Shown here: piece after piece, positions 48,773 to 58,451 of the stretch
How positions within the stretch are numbered: the stretch's first letter is position 1
How the letters are laid out: the number at the start of each line of letters is the position of its first letter
Assembly (NCBI RefSeq): GCF_030315975.1
Contig: NZ_JASXSZ010000002.1
Location: 581,012-645,011 of the forward strand
Direction of reading: 5' to 3'
Origin: Microbacterium candidum
GTDB taxonomy: Bacteria; Actinomycetota; Actinomycetes; Actinomycetales; Microbacteriaceae
Length of the DNA stretch: 64,000 bases
Position numbers and translations under genes: made by a program
The notes under the pieces: model-generated
Databases searched by the model: none
Told to the model about the DNA's origin: nothing
The model's input: the letters and a program-made list of their open reading frames with translations, nothing else

Positions 48773-50272
48773 ATGGCAGGCAAGCCCAACATCCTGATCA
48801 TCTGGGGAGATGACATCGGGACGACCAATCTGAGTGCGTACTCGGACGGTCTCATGGGATACCGCACCCCCAACATCGACCGGATCGCCCAGCAGGGCGT
48901 GAAGTTCACCGACTGCTACGGCGAGCAGAGCTGCACCGCGGGGCGAGCCGCCTTCATCACCGGGCAGAACCCGTACCGCACCGGCCTCACGAAGGTCGGG
49001 ATGCCGGGTGCCGACCTCGGGCTGCGCCCGGAGGATCCCACCATCGCGACGGCGTTGAAGCATCAGGGCTACGCGACGGGACAGTTCGGCAAGAACCATC
49101 TCGGCGACCGCGACGAGTTCCTGCCGACGATGCACGGTTTCGACGAGTTCTTCGGCAACCTGTACCACCTGAACGCCGAGGAGGAGCCGGAGCTGCGGGA
49201 CTACCCCAGCCCTGAGGACTTCCCGGACTTCCGCAAGAACTTCGGCCCGCGCGGCGTGCTGCACTGCTGGGCGAACGCGGACGGGACGCAGCGCATCGAG
49301 GACACCGGCCCGCTCACGAAGAAGCGCATGGAGACCGTGGACGAGGAGTTCCGCGACGCCGCGATGGACTTCATGCGACGCCAGCACGACAGCGACACCC
49401 CGTTCTTCGTCTGGTTCAACTCGACCCACATGCACTTCCGCACGCACGGGAAGCCGGAGAGCGCGGGGCGCGCCGGCCGCTGGCAGTCCGAGTACCACGA
49501 CACGATGTGCGACCACGACGACCTCGTCGGCGAGCTGCTCGACTTCCTCGACGAGCTCGGCATCGCCGACGACACGTTCGTCATGTACTCCACCGACAAC
49601 GGCCCGCACATGAACTCGTGGCCGGACGGCGCGATGACCCCGTTCCGCAACGAGAAGAACTCCAACTGGGAGGGCGCCTACCGCGTGCCGGGCATGGTCC
49701 GATGGCCCGGCCACATCCCGGCCGGCGTCACCCTCAACGGGATCGTCAGCCACAACGACTGGTTCGTCACCCTCCTCGCGATGGCGGGCGACCCGGACAT
49801 CGCCGAGCGGCTGCGGGCCGGCACCGAGCTGAACGGCGTCGAATACAAGGTGCATCTCGACGGCCACAACCTGGTCGACTACATCACCGGGGCGGTCGCG
49901 GACAGTCCGCGCAACCATTTCTTCTACGTCTCCGATGAGGGCGATCTGACGGCGCTGCGATACGACAACTGGAAGTTCGTGTTCCTCGAGCAGCGCCAGC
50001 AGGGCACCCTCGCGATCTGGCTCGACCCGTGGGTGGAGCTCCGGGCGCCGAAGATCTTCAACCTGCGCACCGACCCGTTCGAACGGGCCGAGCAGACGTC
50101 GAACACCTATTACGACTGGATGCTCGACCACATCTTCCTGCTGGTCCCCGCACAGGCGTACGTCGCCGGCATGCTGCAGTCGCTGGCCGAGTTCCCGCCG
50201 CGGCAGACGCCCTCGTCGTTCACGATCAATCAGGTCATGGCCAAGATGAGGTCGAGCGCCGGAAACTCCTGA
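48773..50272 (+). CDS. Sulfatase, formylglycine-dependent (CTAGR type)
   Basis: A 499-residue arylsulfatase-family hydrolase. Metal-binding Asp residues are in ILIIWGDDIG (13-14). The modification site is Cys54-Thr-Ala-Gly-Arg58, a permitted variant of C-x-P/A-x-R, followed by AAFITGQNPYRTGL; MYSTDNGPHMNSWPDG supplies the later Asp-Asn metal ligands. There is no signal peptide, so the enzyme is probably cytoplasmic and modified by the FGE at 43225. AAGGAG precedes the ATG. The substrate is unknown. Confidence 0.92.
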   Translation: MAGKPNILIIWGDDIGTTNLSAYSDGLMGYRTPNIDRIAQQGVKFTDCYGEQSCTAGRAAFITGQNPYRTGLTKVGMPGADLGLRPEDPTIATALKHQGYATGQFGKNHLGDRDEFLPTMHGFDEFFGNLYHLNAEEEPELRDYPSPEDFPDFRKNFGPRGVLHCWANADGTQRIEDTGPLTKKRMETVDEEFRDAAMDFMRRQHDSDTPFFVWFNSTHMHFRTHGKPESAGRAGRWQSEYHDTMCDHDDLVGELLDFLDELGIADDTFVMYSTDNGPHMNSWPDGAMTPFRNEKNSNWEGAYRVPGMVRWPGHIPAGVTLNGIVSHNDWFVTLLAMAGDPDIAERLRAGTELNGVEYKVHLDGHNLVDYITGAVADSPRNHFFYVSDEGDLTALRYDNWKFVFLEQRQQGTLAIWLDPWVELRAPKIFNLRTDPFERAEQTSNTYYDWMLDHIFLLVPAQAYVAGMLQSLAEFPPRQTPSSFTINQVMAKMRSSAGNS

Positions 50273-50284
50273 GGCTCCGTCCGG

Positions 50285-51100
50285 TCACGTTCCGCCCGGC
50301 GCAGCCTTGTGGGGTGCGCCGGGCTCGTCATCCGAGCCTTCGGGCGGACCCGACGCAGCCATGAGCGCGGCGAGCTGCGCCTGCATCTCCCTCACCTGGC
50401 CGCGGGTCGCAGGGGCGCCGCTGTCGTCGCGACCAGGGGCGGAGGCGGCGCCGCGGTCATGGTCATGGTCGTGGTCATGCTCACGCCGTTGCGTGGCCCG
50501 ATCCATGACCCACGAGGCGAGGATGGCGGTGATGATGCCCGTGAGCGCGACCCCGGCGAACATCAGCAGGACGCCGATGGTCCGGCCGGGCACGGTGACC
50601 GGCGTGTAGTCGCCGTATCCGGTCGTGGTCGCCGTCACGCACGCCCACCAGATCGCGTCGCCGAAGCTGACGATCGTCGCGCCCGGCGCATTGCGCTCGA
50701 CATCGAGCACCTGCAGCGACGCGATGTAGATGAGCACCGCCACCGAGCCGAGGCTGTAGACAGTCAGACGGTTGCGCACGGCACCGGCACGCGTGTGCCG
50801 CACGCCCGGCAGCTCGGTGAACACCCGCAGGAGCCGCACCATGCGCAGGACCGGCAGGATCGTCACGACGAGGTCGGGAAGATGCGTGCGGAACCACAGC
50901 CACTTGTCCGGCGCGATCGACAGGCGCGTGAGGTAGTCGATGATGAACATCGCCCATGCGATGTCGATCAGCACCGTCGCGAACACCGCGTAGGGGCCGC
51001 TGGCATCCGTGATCACCCGCCACGAATAGGCGACGAGGAACACGACGGATGCCACCATCAGCGGCACAGCCGTGTACCTGCGCCAGGTCTTCTCGTTCAC
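50285..51100 (-). CDS. Voltage-gated-like potassium channel
   Basis: A 271-residue channel with about six membrane segments, an S4-like RMVRLLRVFTEL around residues 86-96, and the selectivity filter TTGYGD (159-164) between the last two helices. The cytoplasmic tail carries a His-Asp repeat (EHDHDHDHD) and a short coiled-coil-like end (REMQAQLAALMAA), which could bind metal and assist tetramer formation. It lies between the two sulfatase genes on the opposite strand, with no evident functional link. Confidence 0.88.
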   Translation of the reverse strand: MNEKTWRRYTAVPLMVASVVFLVAYSWRVITDASGPYAVFATVLIDIAWAMFIIDYLTRLSIAPDKWLWFRTHLPDLVVTILPVLRMVRLLRVFTELPGVRHTRAGAVRNRLTVYSLGSVAVLIYIASLQVLDVERNAPGATIVSFGDAIWWACVTATTTGYGDYTPVTVPGRTIGVLLMFAGVALTGIITAILASWVMDRATQRREHDHDHDHDRGAASAPGRDDSGAPATRGQVREMQAQLAALMAASGPPEGSDDEPGAPHKAAPGGT

Positions 51101-51228
51101 CCCTGCATCATGTCAGCCGGTGCCCCGCGCGGGACTCGGGGCCCGCCGAGGGGTGTCATACGTCCATCGTCTGCCGATATGGTGCCGAGAAGGGGGCGAC
51201 CCCCCACAGGCGAATGAGAAGGAGCATC

Positions 51229-53571
51229 ATGCCTCGGGAGTTCCAAGGGAAGATCGAGCTCGACGTCCGCGATTCGGTGGCCGACTGGGACGCGTTCCTG
51301 CCCAGCAAGGCGCCCGCCGGCGCCCCGAACGTCCTCGTCGTGCTGTACGACGACACCGGGATGGCGGCGTGGTCGCCGTACGGCGGCCGCATCCAGATGC
51401 CCACGATGGACCGCCTCGCGAAGGACGGGCTGACGTACACGCAGTGGCACACGACGGCGCTCTGCTCGCCGACCCGGTCCACGTTCCTCACCGGCCGCAA
51501 CCACCACCTCAACGGCTTCGCGTCGATCTCGGAGTCGTCGACCGGCTTCCCGGGCTACAACTCCCACATCCCGCCGAGCAACGCCACGATGGCGAACGTG
51601 CTCCGGGATGCCGGATGGTCGACGTTCTGGGTCGGCAAGAACCACAACGTCCCGATCGACGAGTGGACGGCGGGCGCGTCGAAGAAGCACTGGCCGCTCG
51701 CCCAGGGCTACGACCGGTTCTACGGCTTCATCGGCGGCGAGACGAACAACTGGTATCCGTCGCTGGCGGAGGACAACCACTACATCGACCAGCCGTATCT
51801 CCCCGAAGACGGCTACCACCTGTCGCGCGATCTCGCCGACCAGGCCCTCAAGATGATCCGCGATGTGAAGCAGACGGAGCCCGACAAGCCCTGGTACCTG
51901 TGGTTCTGCCCCGGCGCGAACCACGCCCCTCACCACGCGCCGCAGGAGTACATCGACAAGTACAAGGGCGTGTTCGACGACGGTTACGAGGCGTACCGCG
52001 ACTGGGTCGTCGACCGGATGAAGGAGAAGGGCATCCTCCCGGAGGACACCGACAACACGTCCTTCAACCCCATGCCCGCCGGTCGCTTCTCGGAGACGGA
52101 CACCGTGCTGCCGTGGGAGTCGCTGAGCGACGAGCAGAAGAGCATGTTCTGCCGCATGGCCGAGGTGTACGCGGGCTTCAGCGAGTACACCGACGCACAG
52201 GTCGGCCGGATCATCGACTACCTCGAGGAGTCCGGGCAGCTCGAGAACACGCTCGTCATCTACTGCGCCGACAACGGCGCCTCGGGCGAGGGGTCGCCCA
52301 ACGGATCCGTCAACGAGGGCAAGATCTTCGGCGGCTATCCGGACAGCCTCGAGGACAACCTGCGACTGGTCGACGAGCTCGGCTCGCCCGACACCTACGG
52401 CCACTACCCGACAGGGTGGGCCGCGGCGTTCTCCTCCCCCTACAAGATGTTCAAGCGCTACACGTACCAGGGCGGCGTCTGCGACCCCTTGGTGATCAGC
52501 TGGCCCGCCGGCATCAAGGCCCGGGGCGAGATCCGCCACCAGTACCACCACTCGACCGACATCGTCCCGACGATCCTCGAGGCGTGCGGCGTCGAGTTCC
52601 CGGACACGTACGACGGCATCGCTCAGACGCCGCTGTCGGGTGTCTCGATGGCGTACTCGTTCGACGCGGCGCCGGACGCCCCGACGACCAAGCAGACGCA
52701 GTACTACGAGATGTTCGGGCAGCGCGGAATCTGGCACGAGGGATGGAAGGCCGTCACCGTGCACGGTCCCGTCAGCGGTCTGAGCGACTTCCCGAACGAC
52801 CAGTGGGAGCTCTACCACACGGACGTCGACCGCTCCGAGGCGCACGACCTCGCCGCGGAGAACCCGGAGAAGCTCGAGGAGCTGAAGGAGCTCTGGATGC
52901 AGGAGGCGAAGGCGAACAACGTGCTTCCGCTGAACGACCTCCAGATCATCGGCAATCCGAAGGACTTCGAGACCTTCGTCGGCATGGAGTTCCACCAGCC
53001 GGCTCCTGCATCCGGCCAGTTCGTCTACTACCCGGGCACGAGCGAGGTTCCGGAGCGATCCGCGGCGAACGTGCACGGCGGCTCGTACAAGATCGCGGCG
53101 GAGGTCGAGTTCACCCCCGAGACCGAGGGCGTCATCTTCGCGCACGGGTCCCGCTTCGGCGGGCACGCGCTGGTCGTGAAGGACGGGGAGGTGCACTACG
53201 TGTACAACTTCCTCGGCATCCCGCCGGAAGACCGGGTCTCGGCGCCCGTGCCGACGTCCGGCCGTCACATCATCGGCGTGGAGTTCGTCAAGGAGGGCAC
53301 GGGCGACTACCGCGAGCCGAAGGGACCGGTGCGGCTGTACATCGACGACCAGCAGGTCGGCGAGAAGCAGATCCGCACCGTGCTCGGCCACTTCTCGCTG
53401 TGCGGCGAGGGGCTCACGATCGGCCGCGACAGCGCCGACCCGGTGTCGTCGCTGTACGGCTACGGGTTCGACTTCGCCGGAGGCGAGATCTCGAAGGTCG
53501 TCTTCGACATCGCGGACGACACGTACGTCGACCTCGAATCGCACCTCGCGGCGGCCATGGCGCGCGACTGA
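51229..53571 (+). CDS. Arylsulfatase, formylglycine-dependent (CSPTR type)
   Basis: A 780-residue arylsulfatase of the long actinobacterial type. VLVVLYDDTG gives the N-terminal metal Asp pair (41-42), and Cys79-Ser-Pro-Thr-Arg83 is the classic formylglycine motif followed by STFLTGRNHHLNG. VIYCADNGASGEG holds the C-terminal metal ligands, and a beta-rich domain (about 610-770) follows. AGAAGGAG precedes the ATG at 51229. No signal peptide is seen. A GGGGGCGACCCCC hairpin sits in the leader. It should depend on the FGE at 43225. Confidence 0.93.
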   Translation: MPREFQGKIELDVRDSVADWDAFLPSKAPAGAPNVLVVLYDDTGMAAWSPYGGRIQMPTMDRLAKDGLTYTQWHTTALCSPTRSTFLTGRNHHLNGFASISESSTGFPGYNSHIPPSNATMANVLRDAGWSTFWVGKNHNVPIDEWTAGASKKHWPLAQGYDRFYGFIGGETNNWYPSLAEDNHYIDQPYLPEDGYHLSRDLADQALKMIRDVKQTEPDKPWYLWFCPGANHAPHHAPQEYIDKYKGVFDDGYEAYRDWVVDRMKEKGILPEDTDNTSFNPMPAGRFSETDTVLPWESLSDEQKSMFCRMAEVYAGFSEYTDAQVGRIIDYLEESGQLENTLVIYCADNGASGEGSPNGSVNEGKIFGGYPDSLEDNLRLVDELGSPDTYGHYPTGWAAAFSSPYKMFKRYTYQGGVCDPLVISWPAGIKARGEIRHQYHHSTDIVPTILEACGVEFPDTYDGIAQTPLSGVSMAYSFDAAPDAPTTKQTQYYEMFGQRGIWHEGWKAVTVHGPVSGLSDFPNDQWELYHTDVDRSEAHDLAAENPEKLEELKELWMQEAKANNVLPLNDLQIIGNPKDFETFVGMEFHQPAPASGQFVYYPGTSEVPERSAANVHGGSYKIAAEVEFTPETEGVIFAHGSRFGGHALVVKDGEVHYVYNFLGIPPEDRVSAPVPTSGRHIIGVEFVKEGTGDYREPKGPVRLYIDDQQVGEKQIRTVLGHFSLCGEGLTIGRDSADPVSSLYGYGFDFAGGEISKVVFDIADDTYVDLESHLAAAMARD

Positions 53572-53580
53572 CACCGCTGT

Positions 53581-53727
<147 letters not shown>

Positions 53728-53827
53728 TCTTGCCTGCGCGCCGCGCGAAGCCGCGGTGCGGCGACACCCGCATGGCCTCGATCGCTCAAGTTGGCGCGGG
53801 AGCGTGCGGACAGGGCACACTCGTCTC

Positions 53828-55303
53828 GTGACCTCACTGCTCATCGCCAACGGATCCTGGGGCCTGGCGCTGCTCGTGCACCTGGCGATCATCATCACCG
53901 CGCTCATCTACATCCCGCGGGGGCGCAAGCCCACCGCGGCCATGGCGTGGCTGCTGCTCATCGTGCTCCTGCCCGGTCTCGGCATCGTGCTGTACCTCGT
54001 CATCGGCAGCTTCCGCCTGCCCGCGAAGCGGCGGGTGGAGCAGCAGCGGATCGACGAGATGATCAAGGCGAGGGTCGCGGAGACCGGAGTCGAGACGATG
54101 GATGCCGCGTGGCCGCGGCCGTTCCAGCGGATCGTGCAGCAGAACGAGGCGCTCACCGCTCTCCCGGCGACACTGGGGAACGAGGCATCCCTCTACCCCG
54201 ACTACCAGGCGTCGATCGATGCGATGGCCGCGGAGATCGACACGGCCACGAGCTTCGTGCACGTCGAGTTCTTCATCGTCGCGTGGGACGACACCACCCG
54301 CGGGTTCTTCGCCGCGATGGAGCGCGCGGTCGCACGCGGGGTCACCGTACGCCTGCTCGCCGACTACCTCGCCACGCGCAAGGTGCCCAAGAGCAAGGAG
54401 ACCTTCGCCGAGCTCGACCGCATCGGCGTGAAGTGGGCATGGATGCTGCCGGTCGAGCCGTTCAAGGGCAAGTACCAGCGCCCCGACCTGCGCAACCACC
54501 GCAAGATCGTCGTCGTCGACGGCACCGTCGCGTACATGGGGTCGCAGAACCTCATCTCCCGCGACTACGACTCGAAGAAGAACATCAAGCGCGGGCTCAT
54601 GTGGCAGGAGCTGGTGACCCGCGTGACGGGTCCCGCGGTGGCCGGGCTCAATGCGGTGTTCCTCTCCGACTGGCTCATCGAGGCCGGTGAGGACCTCCTG
54701 GCGACCGCGCACGTGCCCGCCGGTCAGCTGCCGGTGTCCACGTCGTCCGACGCCCTGCTGTGCCAGATCGTGCCGAGCGGTCCGGGGTACAGCACCGAGA
54801 ACAACCTCCGCCTGTTCCTGTCGCTGATCTACGCCGCGAACGAGAAGGTCATCCTGACGAGCCCCTACTTCGTGCCCGACGAGGCGATGGTCTACGCCAT
54901 CACGACCGCGTGCCAGCGCGGTCTCGAGGTGCAGCTGTTCGTCTCGGAGATCGGCGACCAGGGCATGGTGTGGCACGCGCAGCGCTCCTACTACGAGGTG
55001 TTGCTCGAGGCCGGCGTCCGGATCTTCCTCTACCCCGCGCCGTACATCCTGCACTCGAAGCACTTCTCGATCGACGACGACATCGCGGTCATCGGCTCGA
55101 GCAACATGGACATCCGCTCGTTCAGCCTCAACATGGAGGTCTCGATGATGGTGCGCGGCGAATCGTTCGTCTCGCAGATGCGCGAGGTGGAGCAGGCCTA
55201 CCGCGACGCCGGACGGGAGCTCACCCTCGAGGAATGGCGCCGGGAGCCGGCGAAGTCGACGTTCCTCGACGGAGTCATGCGACTCACGTCCGCGCTCAAC
55301 TGA
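53828..55303 (+). CDS. cls: Cardiolipin synthase (phospholipase D family)
   Basis: A 491-residue membrane enzyme that condenses two phosphatidylglycerols to cardiolipin. Two N-terminal helices form the PLDc_N region (WGLALLVHLAIIITALIYIP, MAWLLLIVLLPGLGIVLYLV). Two HKD motifs follow: NHRKIVVVDG with GSQN near residue 225, and HSKHFSIDDD with GSSNMD near 413. Both catalytic His are present. The GTG at 53828 is chosen because the hydrophobic N-terminus begins there; any earlier start would run through the poly-G/C stretch. Confidence 0.93.
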   Translation: MTSLLIANGSWGLALLVHLAIIITALIYIPRGRKPTAAMAWLLLIVLLPGLGIVLYLVIGSFRLPAKRRVEQQRIDEMIKARVAETGVETMDAAWPRPFQRIVQQNEALTALPATLGNEASLYPDYQASIDAMAAEIDTATSFVHVEFFIVAWDDTTRGFFAAMERAVARGVTVRLLADYLATRKVPKSKETFAELDRIGVKWAWMLPVEPFKGKYQRPDLRNHRKIVVVDGTVAYMGSQNLISRDYDSKKNIKRGLMWQELVTRVTGPAVAGLNAVFLSDWLIEAGEDLLATAHVPAGQLPVSTSSDALLCQIVPSGPGYSTENNLRLFLSLIYAANEKVILTSPYFVPDEAMVYAITTACQRGLEVQLFVSEIGDQGMVWHAQRSYYEVLLEAGVRIFLYPAPYILHSKHFSIDDDIAVIGSSNMDIRSFSLNMEVSMMVRGESFVSQMREVEQAYRDAGRELTLEEWRREPAKSTFLDGVMRLTSALN

Positions 55304-55397
55304 CCGTCGGTCGAAACCGCTCGAGGGGACGAGCGTCGCTAGCCGATGTTCCCCGAAGTCTGCTACACAGAGAATCATCGAGTGAATGGGGAATCGA

Positions 55398-55937
55398 ATG
55401 TCGGAGCAGTCGTCGGAGCCGGGCACAGGCGTAGGCCCGACCCACGAATTCAGTCTGTTCTTCCACGTCAAGCCCGGGGACGGTCCCGAGCTGCGGGCGG
55501 CGCTGGAGGATCTTCAGAATCATCCGGGATACCGGCCTGGCGACTACGGGATGGCGGTCGCGACGATCCATGAAGCGCGCTTCGTGCTCTTCGACGACGA
55601 CACCCGGCTGGCGTTCATCACGAGCTTCGACGGCCCGTGGGACGCCTACATGGACGACTTCTTCAACTCGGGTGCGACGCTCGCCCTGTTCGACGTCATC
55701 TTCCGGCACACCGACGGCTATGACGGGCTGCCCGACCTCGCCACCGAGAAGGCGTTCATCCTCAGCGCGCAGCAGCGCGCGGCAGCCTACGCCCGCAACT
55801 ACCCGGGCACCGTCAAGGAGATCCGCAAAGCGCTCCGCGTGAACGCGGCGTTCCAGAAGGTGCTCGACGACCCGCAGGCCGCCGAGGCGCTGTCGCACCC
55901 CGCGCTCGCACCGCTGCTCGAAGAGGCCGCGGACTGA
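55398..55937 (+). CDS. Unknown protein, first gene of the DyP operon
   Basis: About 179 residues. The first 100 (HEFSLFFHVKPGDGPELRAA, VLFDDDTRLAFITSFDGPWD) look like a ferredoxin-like alpha/beta barrel half, similar in feel to dimeric alpha-beta barrel or EfeB-associated proteins. The last 60 residues are helical and charged. No signal peptide. GGGGA before the ATG at 55398 decides the start (an ATG at 55386 is also in frame). It lies six bases before the DUF4331 gene. I do not recognise a named family. Confidence 0.7.
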   Translation: MSEQSSEPGTGVGPTHEFSLFFHVKPGDGPELRAALEDLQNHPGYRPGDYGMAVATIHEARFVLFDDDTRLAFITSFDGPWDAYMDDFFNSGATLALFDVIFRHTDGYDGLPDLATEKAFILSAQQRAAAYARNYPGTVKEIRKALRVNAAFQKVLDDPQAAEALSHPALAPLLEEAAD

Positions 55938-55943
55938 CGCCGG

Positions 55944-57092
55944 ATGTCGGATCACATCTCGGGCCCTCGGGCGCTGGCCAACCCGATCGCCGACATCACC
56001 GACCTCTACGCCTTCCCGAGCCCGGAGCGGCCCGGGAATCTCGTCCTGGTGCTGAACACCCTGCCGTTCGCGAAGGTGACCGACGCGTTCTCGGAGGGTC
56101 TCATCTACCGGCTCCGGGTGCGCGAAGCGATCGCGACCGGTGGCGCCGCTCCGTTCGCACCCGCCCACGCGCACGACCACGACCACGACGGCGGTCACGA
56201 GTACCGCTTCGACATCGTGTTCGACCCCGCGGTGCGCGCCGAGGACGGCACGTTCACGCAGGGGGGCTCGGTGAGGACCCCGTCCGGCGACACCGTCGCC
56301 TTCCAGGTCGGTGACGAGAGCGGCATCGAGACGAACGGCATCCGCGTCTTCGCCGGCGCACGGTGGGATCCCTTCATCCTGGACGCGCCCGCCGCCCTCA
56401 AGACGGTGTCGACCGGGCAGCTCGCCTTCACCGACCCGGGCTCGATCTTCATGGACGGCAAGAACGTCCTCGGGATCACCCTCGAGATCGACGCGGCGCT
56501 CCTCGGCGGTCACACGCTGCTAGCGGTGATCGGCGAGACGCAGACGCGCGGCGTCTTCAACGTCCGCATCGAGCGCACCGGCCGCCCCGAGGTGAAGAAC
56601 CTGCTCCTCGCGCCGAAGCAGTTCGACCAGCTCAATCGCGACATCGAGATCCGCGACATCTACAACATGGAGGACGCGTTCCACGAAGAGGAGGGCTACG
56701 GCAACGCCTACCGCGCGCGGCTGAACGCCAACCTCGCCTTCTGGGACGGGCTCGACGGCAAGGTCGACTGGCCGCTCGTCGACGGGGTGCACCCGCTCAC
56801 TGAACTCGTTCTGGCCGACTTCCTCGTCGTCGACATCGCGAAGCCCTACCAGGAGCACGGGTCGTTCCTCGAGATCGAACTGGCCGCCGTCCACGGTCGC
56901 GCGCACGAGACGTGCGGGGGTCGGGCGCTCAACGACGACATGATGGACACCTGGTTCACGACGTTCATCACCGGCGGCAACGGGCCGGCGATCCGGGACG
57001 GTGTGGATGCCTCGTCCCGCCCGTCGTCGCAGACCTTCCCGTACCTGGCCGCTCCCAACCCGAACCCGCCCGAGAAGCCGGAGCACCACTGA
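55944..57092 (+). CDS. DUF4331 domain protein
   Basis: A 382-residue protein whose opening SDHISGPRALANPIADITDL and following YAFPSPERPGNLVLVLN are characteristic of DUF4331. A His/Asp-rich loop HAHDHDHDGGHE at about residues 73-84 could bind metal. No signal peptide is seen, unlike many family members. It ends one base before the DyP peroxidase ATG, so the two are tightly coupled. The function of the family is unknown; linkage to a haem peroxidase suggests an oxidative role. Confidence 0.85.
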   Translation: MSDHISGPRALANPIADITDLYAFPSPERPGNLVLVLNTLPFAKVTDAFSEGLIYRLRVREAIATGGAAPFAPAHAHDHDHDGGHEYRFDIVFDPAVRAEDGTFTQGGSVRTPSGDTVAFQVGDESGIETNGIRVFAGARWDPFILDAPAALKTVSTGQLAFTDPGSIFMDGKNVLGITLEIDAALLGGHTLLAVIGETQTRGVFNVRIERTGRPEVKNLLLAPKQFDQLNRDIEIRDIYNMEDAFHEEEGYGNAYRARLNANLAFWDGLDGKVDWPLVDGVHPLTELVLADFLVVDIAKPYQEHGSFLEIELAAVHGRAHETCGGRALNDDMMDTWFTTFITGGNGPAIRDGVDASSRPSSQTFPYLAAPNPNPPEKPEHH

Positions 57093-57093
57093 C

Positions 57094-58425
57094 ATGGCCG
57101 AGGTGGCGCTGGAGCTCGACGACATCCAGAGCGGAGCGCTGCACGAGCGTCCGTCGCCGTATGTGGGGACGTACCTCATGCTCCGCATCGACGACCGTGC
57201 GGACGGCCTCGAGCTCGTCCGGCGGCTCATCCCGCTCGTCGCCTCGGGCGTGCCCGCATCCGACCCCGATCACGACGCGTGGATCACGGTCGGGTTCACG
57301 TACGTCGGGCTCGCGGCGCTCGGGGTTCCGCAGGAGTCGCTCGACACCTTCGCACCCGAGTTCCGCGAGGGGATGGCGGCGCGCGCTGCGCAGCTGGGCG
57401 ACGTCGGACCGAGCAGCCCCGAGAACTGGGAGCATCCGCTCGGCTCGGCCGAGGTCCACGTCGCCATCGCGGTGCTGTCGCCCAACGCGGCCGACCTGGA
57501 GATCGTCGCGGAGCAGGCACGTCACGCCCACGAGGAGCTGCCGGGCATCACGGTCGTCTGGCGGCAGGACTGCTACCAGCTTCCGACCGGCCGCACGTCG
57601 TTCGGGTTCAAGGACGGCATCGGTCAGCCGGCGATCGAAGGCAGCGGCCGGCCGGCGTCGAATCCGCACGAGCGACCGATCAAGGCCGGCGAGATCATCC
57701 TCGGCTACCCGGACGAGACCGGCGAGCTGCCGCCCATGCCGAGCCCCGAGATCCTCGGTCGCAACGGCACGTATGTGGTATTCCGCAAACTCCACACGAA
57801 CGTCGCCGCGTACCGCCGCTACCTCCGCGAGCGCGCCGCGGACCGAAAAGAAGAAGCCCTCCTCGGAGCCAAGATGGTCGGCCGCTGGCAGTCCGGCGCA
57901 CCGCTCGCGGTCTCCCCGGACGAGGATGCGCCGGAGCTCGGCGCCGACCCGCACCGCAACAACGCGTACATGTACGGCGACGACGCGCGTGGGCTGAAGT
58001 GTCCGATCGGCGCCCACTCACGGCGCGCCAACCCGCGGGACGCACTCGACGGGGACGGCAGCGTCAATGTGAACCTGCACCGCATGGTCCGCCGCGGCAC
58101 GAGCTACGGTCCGGAGCTTCCGGAGGGGATCCTGGAGGACGACGGCGCCGACCGCGGCATCCTCTTCGTCTTCGCGGGCGCCCATCTGAAGCGCCAGTTC
58201 GAGTTCGTCAAGACGCAGTGGCTCAACGACGGCATCTTCATCGGCGCACCGAACGAGGCCGACCCCCTCATCGGATCGGCGGCCGGACCCACCGACTTCA
58301 CGATCCCGCAGAAGCCGATCCGGCGCCGGCTCACGGACATCCCGCCGTTCGTCACCACGCGCGGCGGGGAGTACTTCTTCGCGCCGAGCCTGTCGGCGAT
58401 GCGCTGGCTCACCGAACTCGCCTGA
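57094..58425 (+). CDS. DyP-type haem peroxidase
   Basis: A 443-residue dye-decolourising-type peroxidase. The GxxDG motif is GFKDG with Asp174 as the acid/base residue; CPIGAHSRRANPRD contains His308, the likely haem ligand, and RRGTSYGP is the following conserved block. No Tat signal is present and no encapsulin-targeting tail or encapsulin gene is nearby, so it probably acts in the cytoplasm with its operon partners. The substrate is unknown; sequence alone cannot separate DyP subclasses with confidence. Confidence 0.92.
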   Translation: MAEVALELDDIQSGALHERPSPYVGTYLMLRIDDRADGLELVRRLIPLVASGVPASDPDHDAWITVGFTYVGLAALGVPQESLDTFAPEFREGMAARAAQLGDVGPSSPENWEHPLGSAEVHVAIAVLSPNAADLEIVAEQARHAHEELPGITVVWRQDCYQLPTGRTSFGFKDGIGQPAIEGSGRPASNPHERPIKAGEIILGYPDETGELPPMPSPEILGRNGTYVVFRKLHTNVAAYRRYLRERAADRKEEALLGAKMVGRWQSGAPLAVSPDEDAPELGADPHRNNAYMYGDDARGLKCPIGAHSRRANPRDALDGDGSVNVNLHRMVRRGTSYGPELPEGILEDDGADRGILFVFAGAHLKRQFEFVKTQWLNDGIFIGAPNEADPLIGSAAGPTDFTIPQKPIRRRLTDIPPFVTTRGGEYFFAPSLSAMRWLTELA

Positions 58426-58451
58426 AGCACCCAGATCAAGGAGACGATGCG

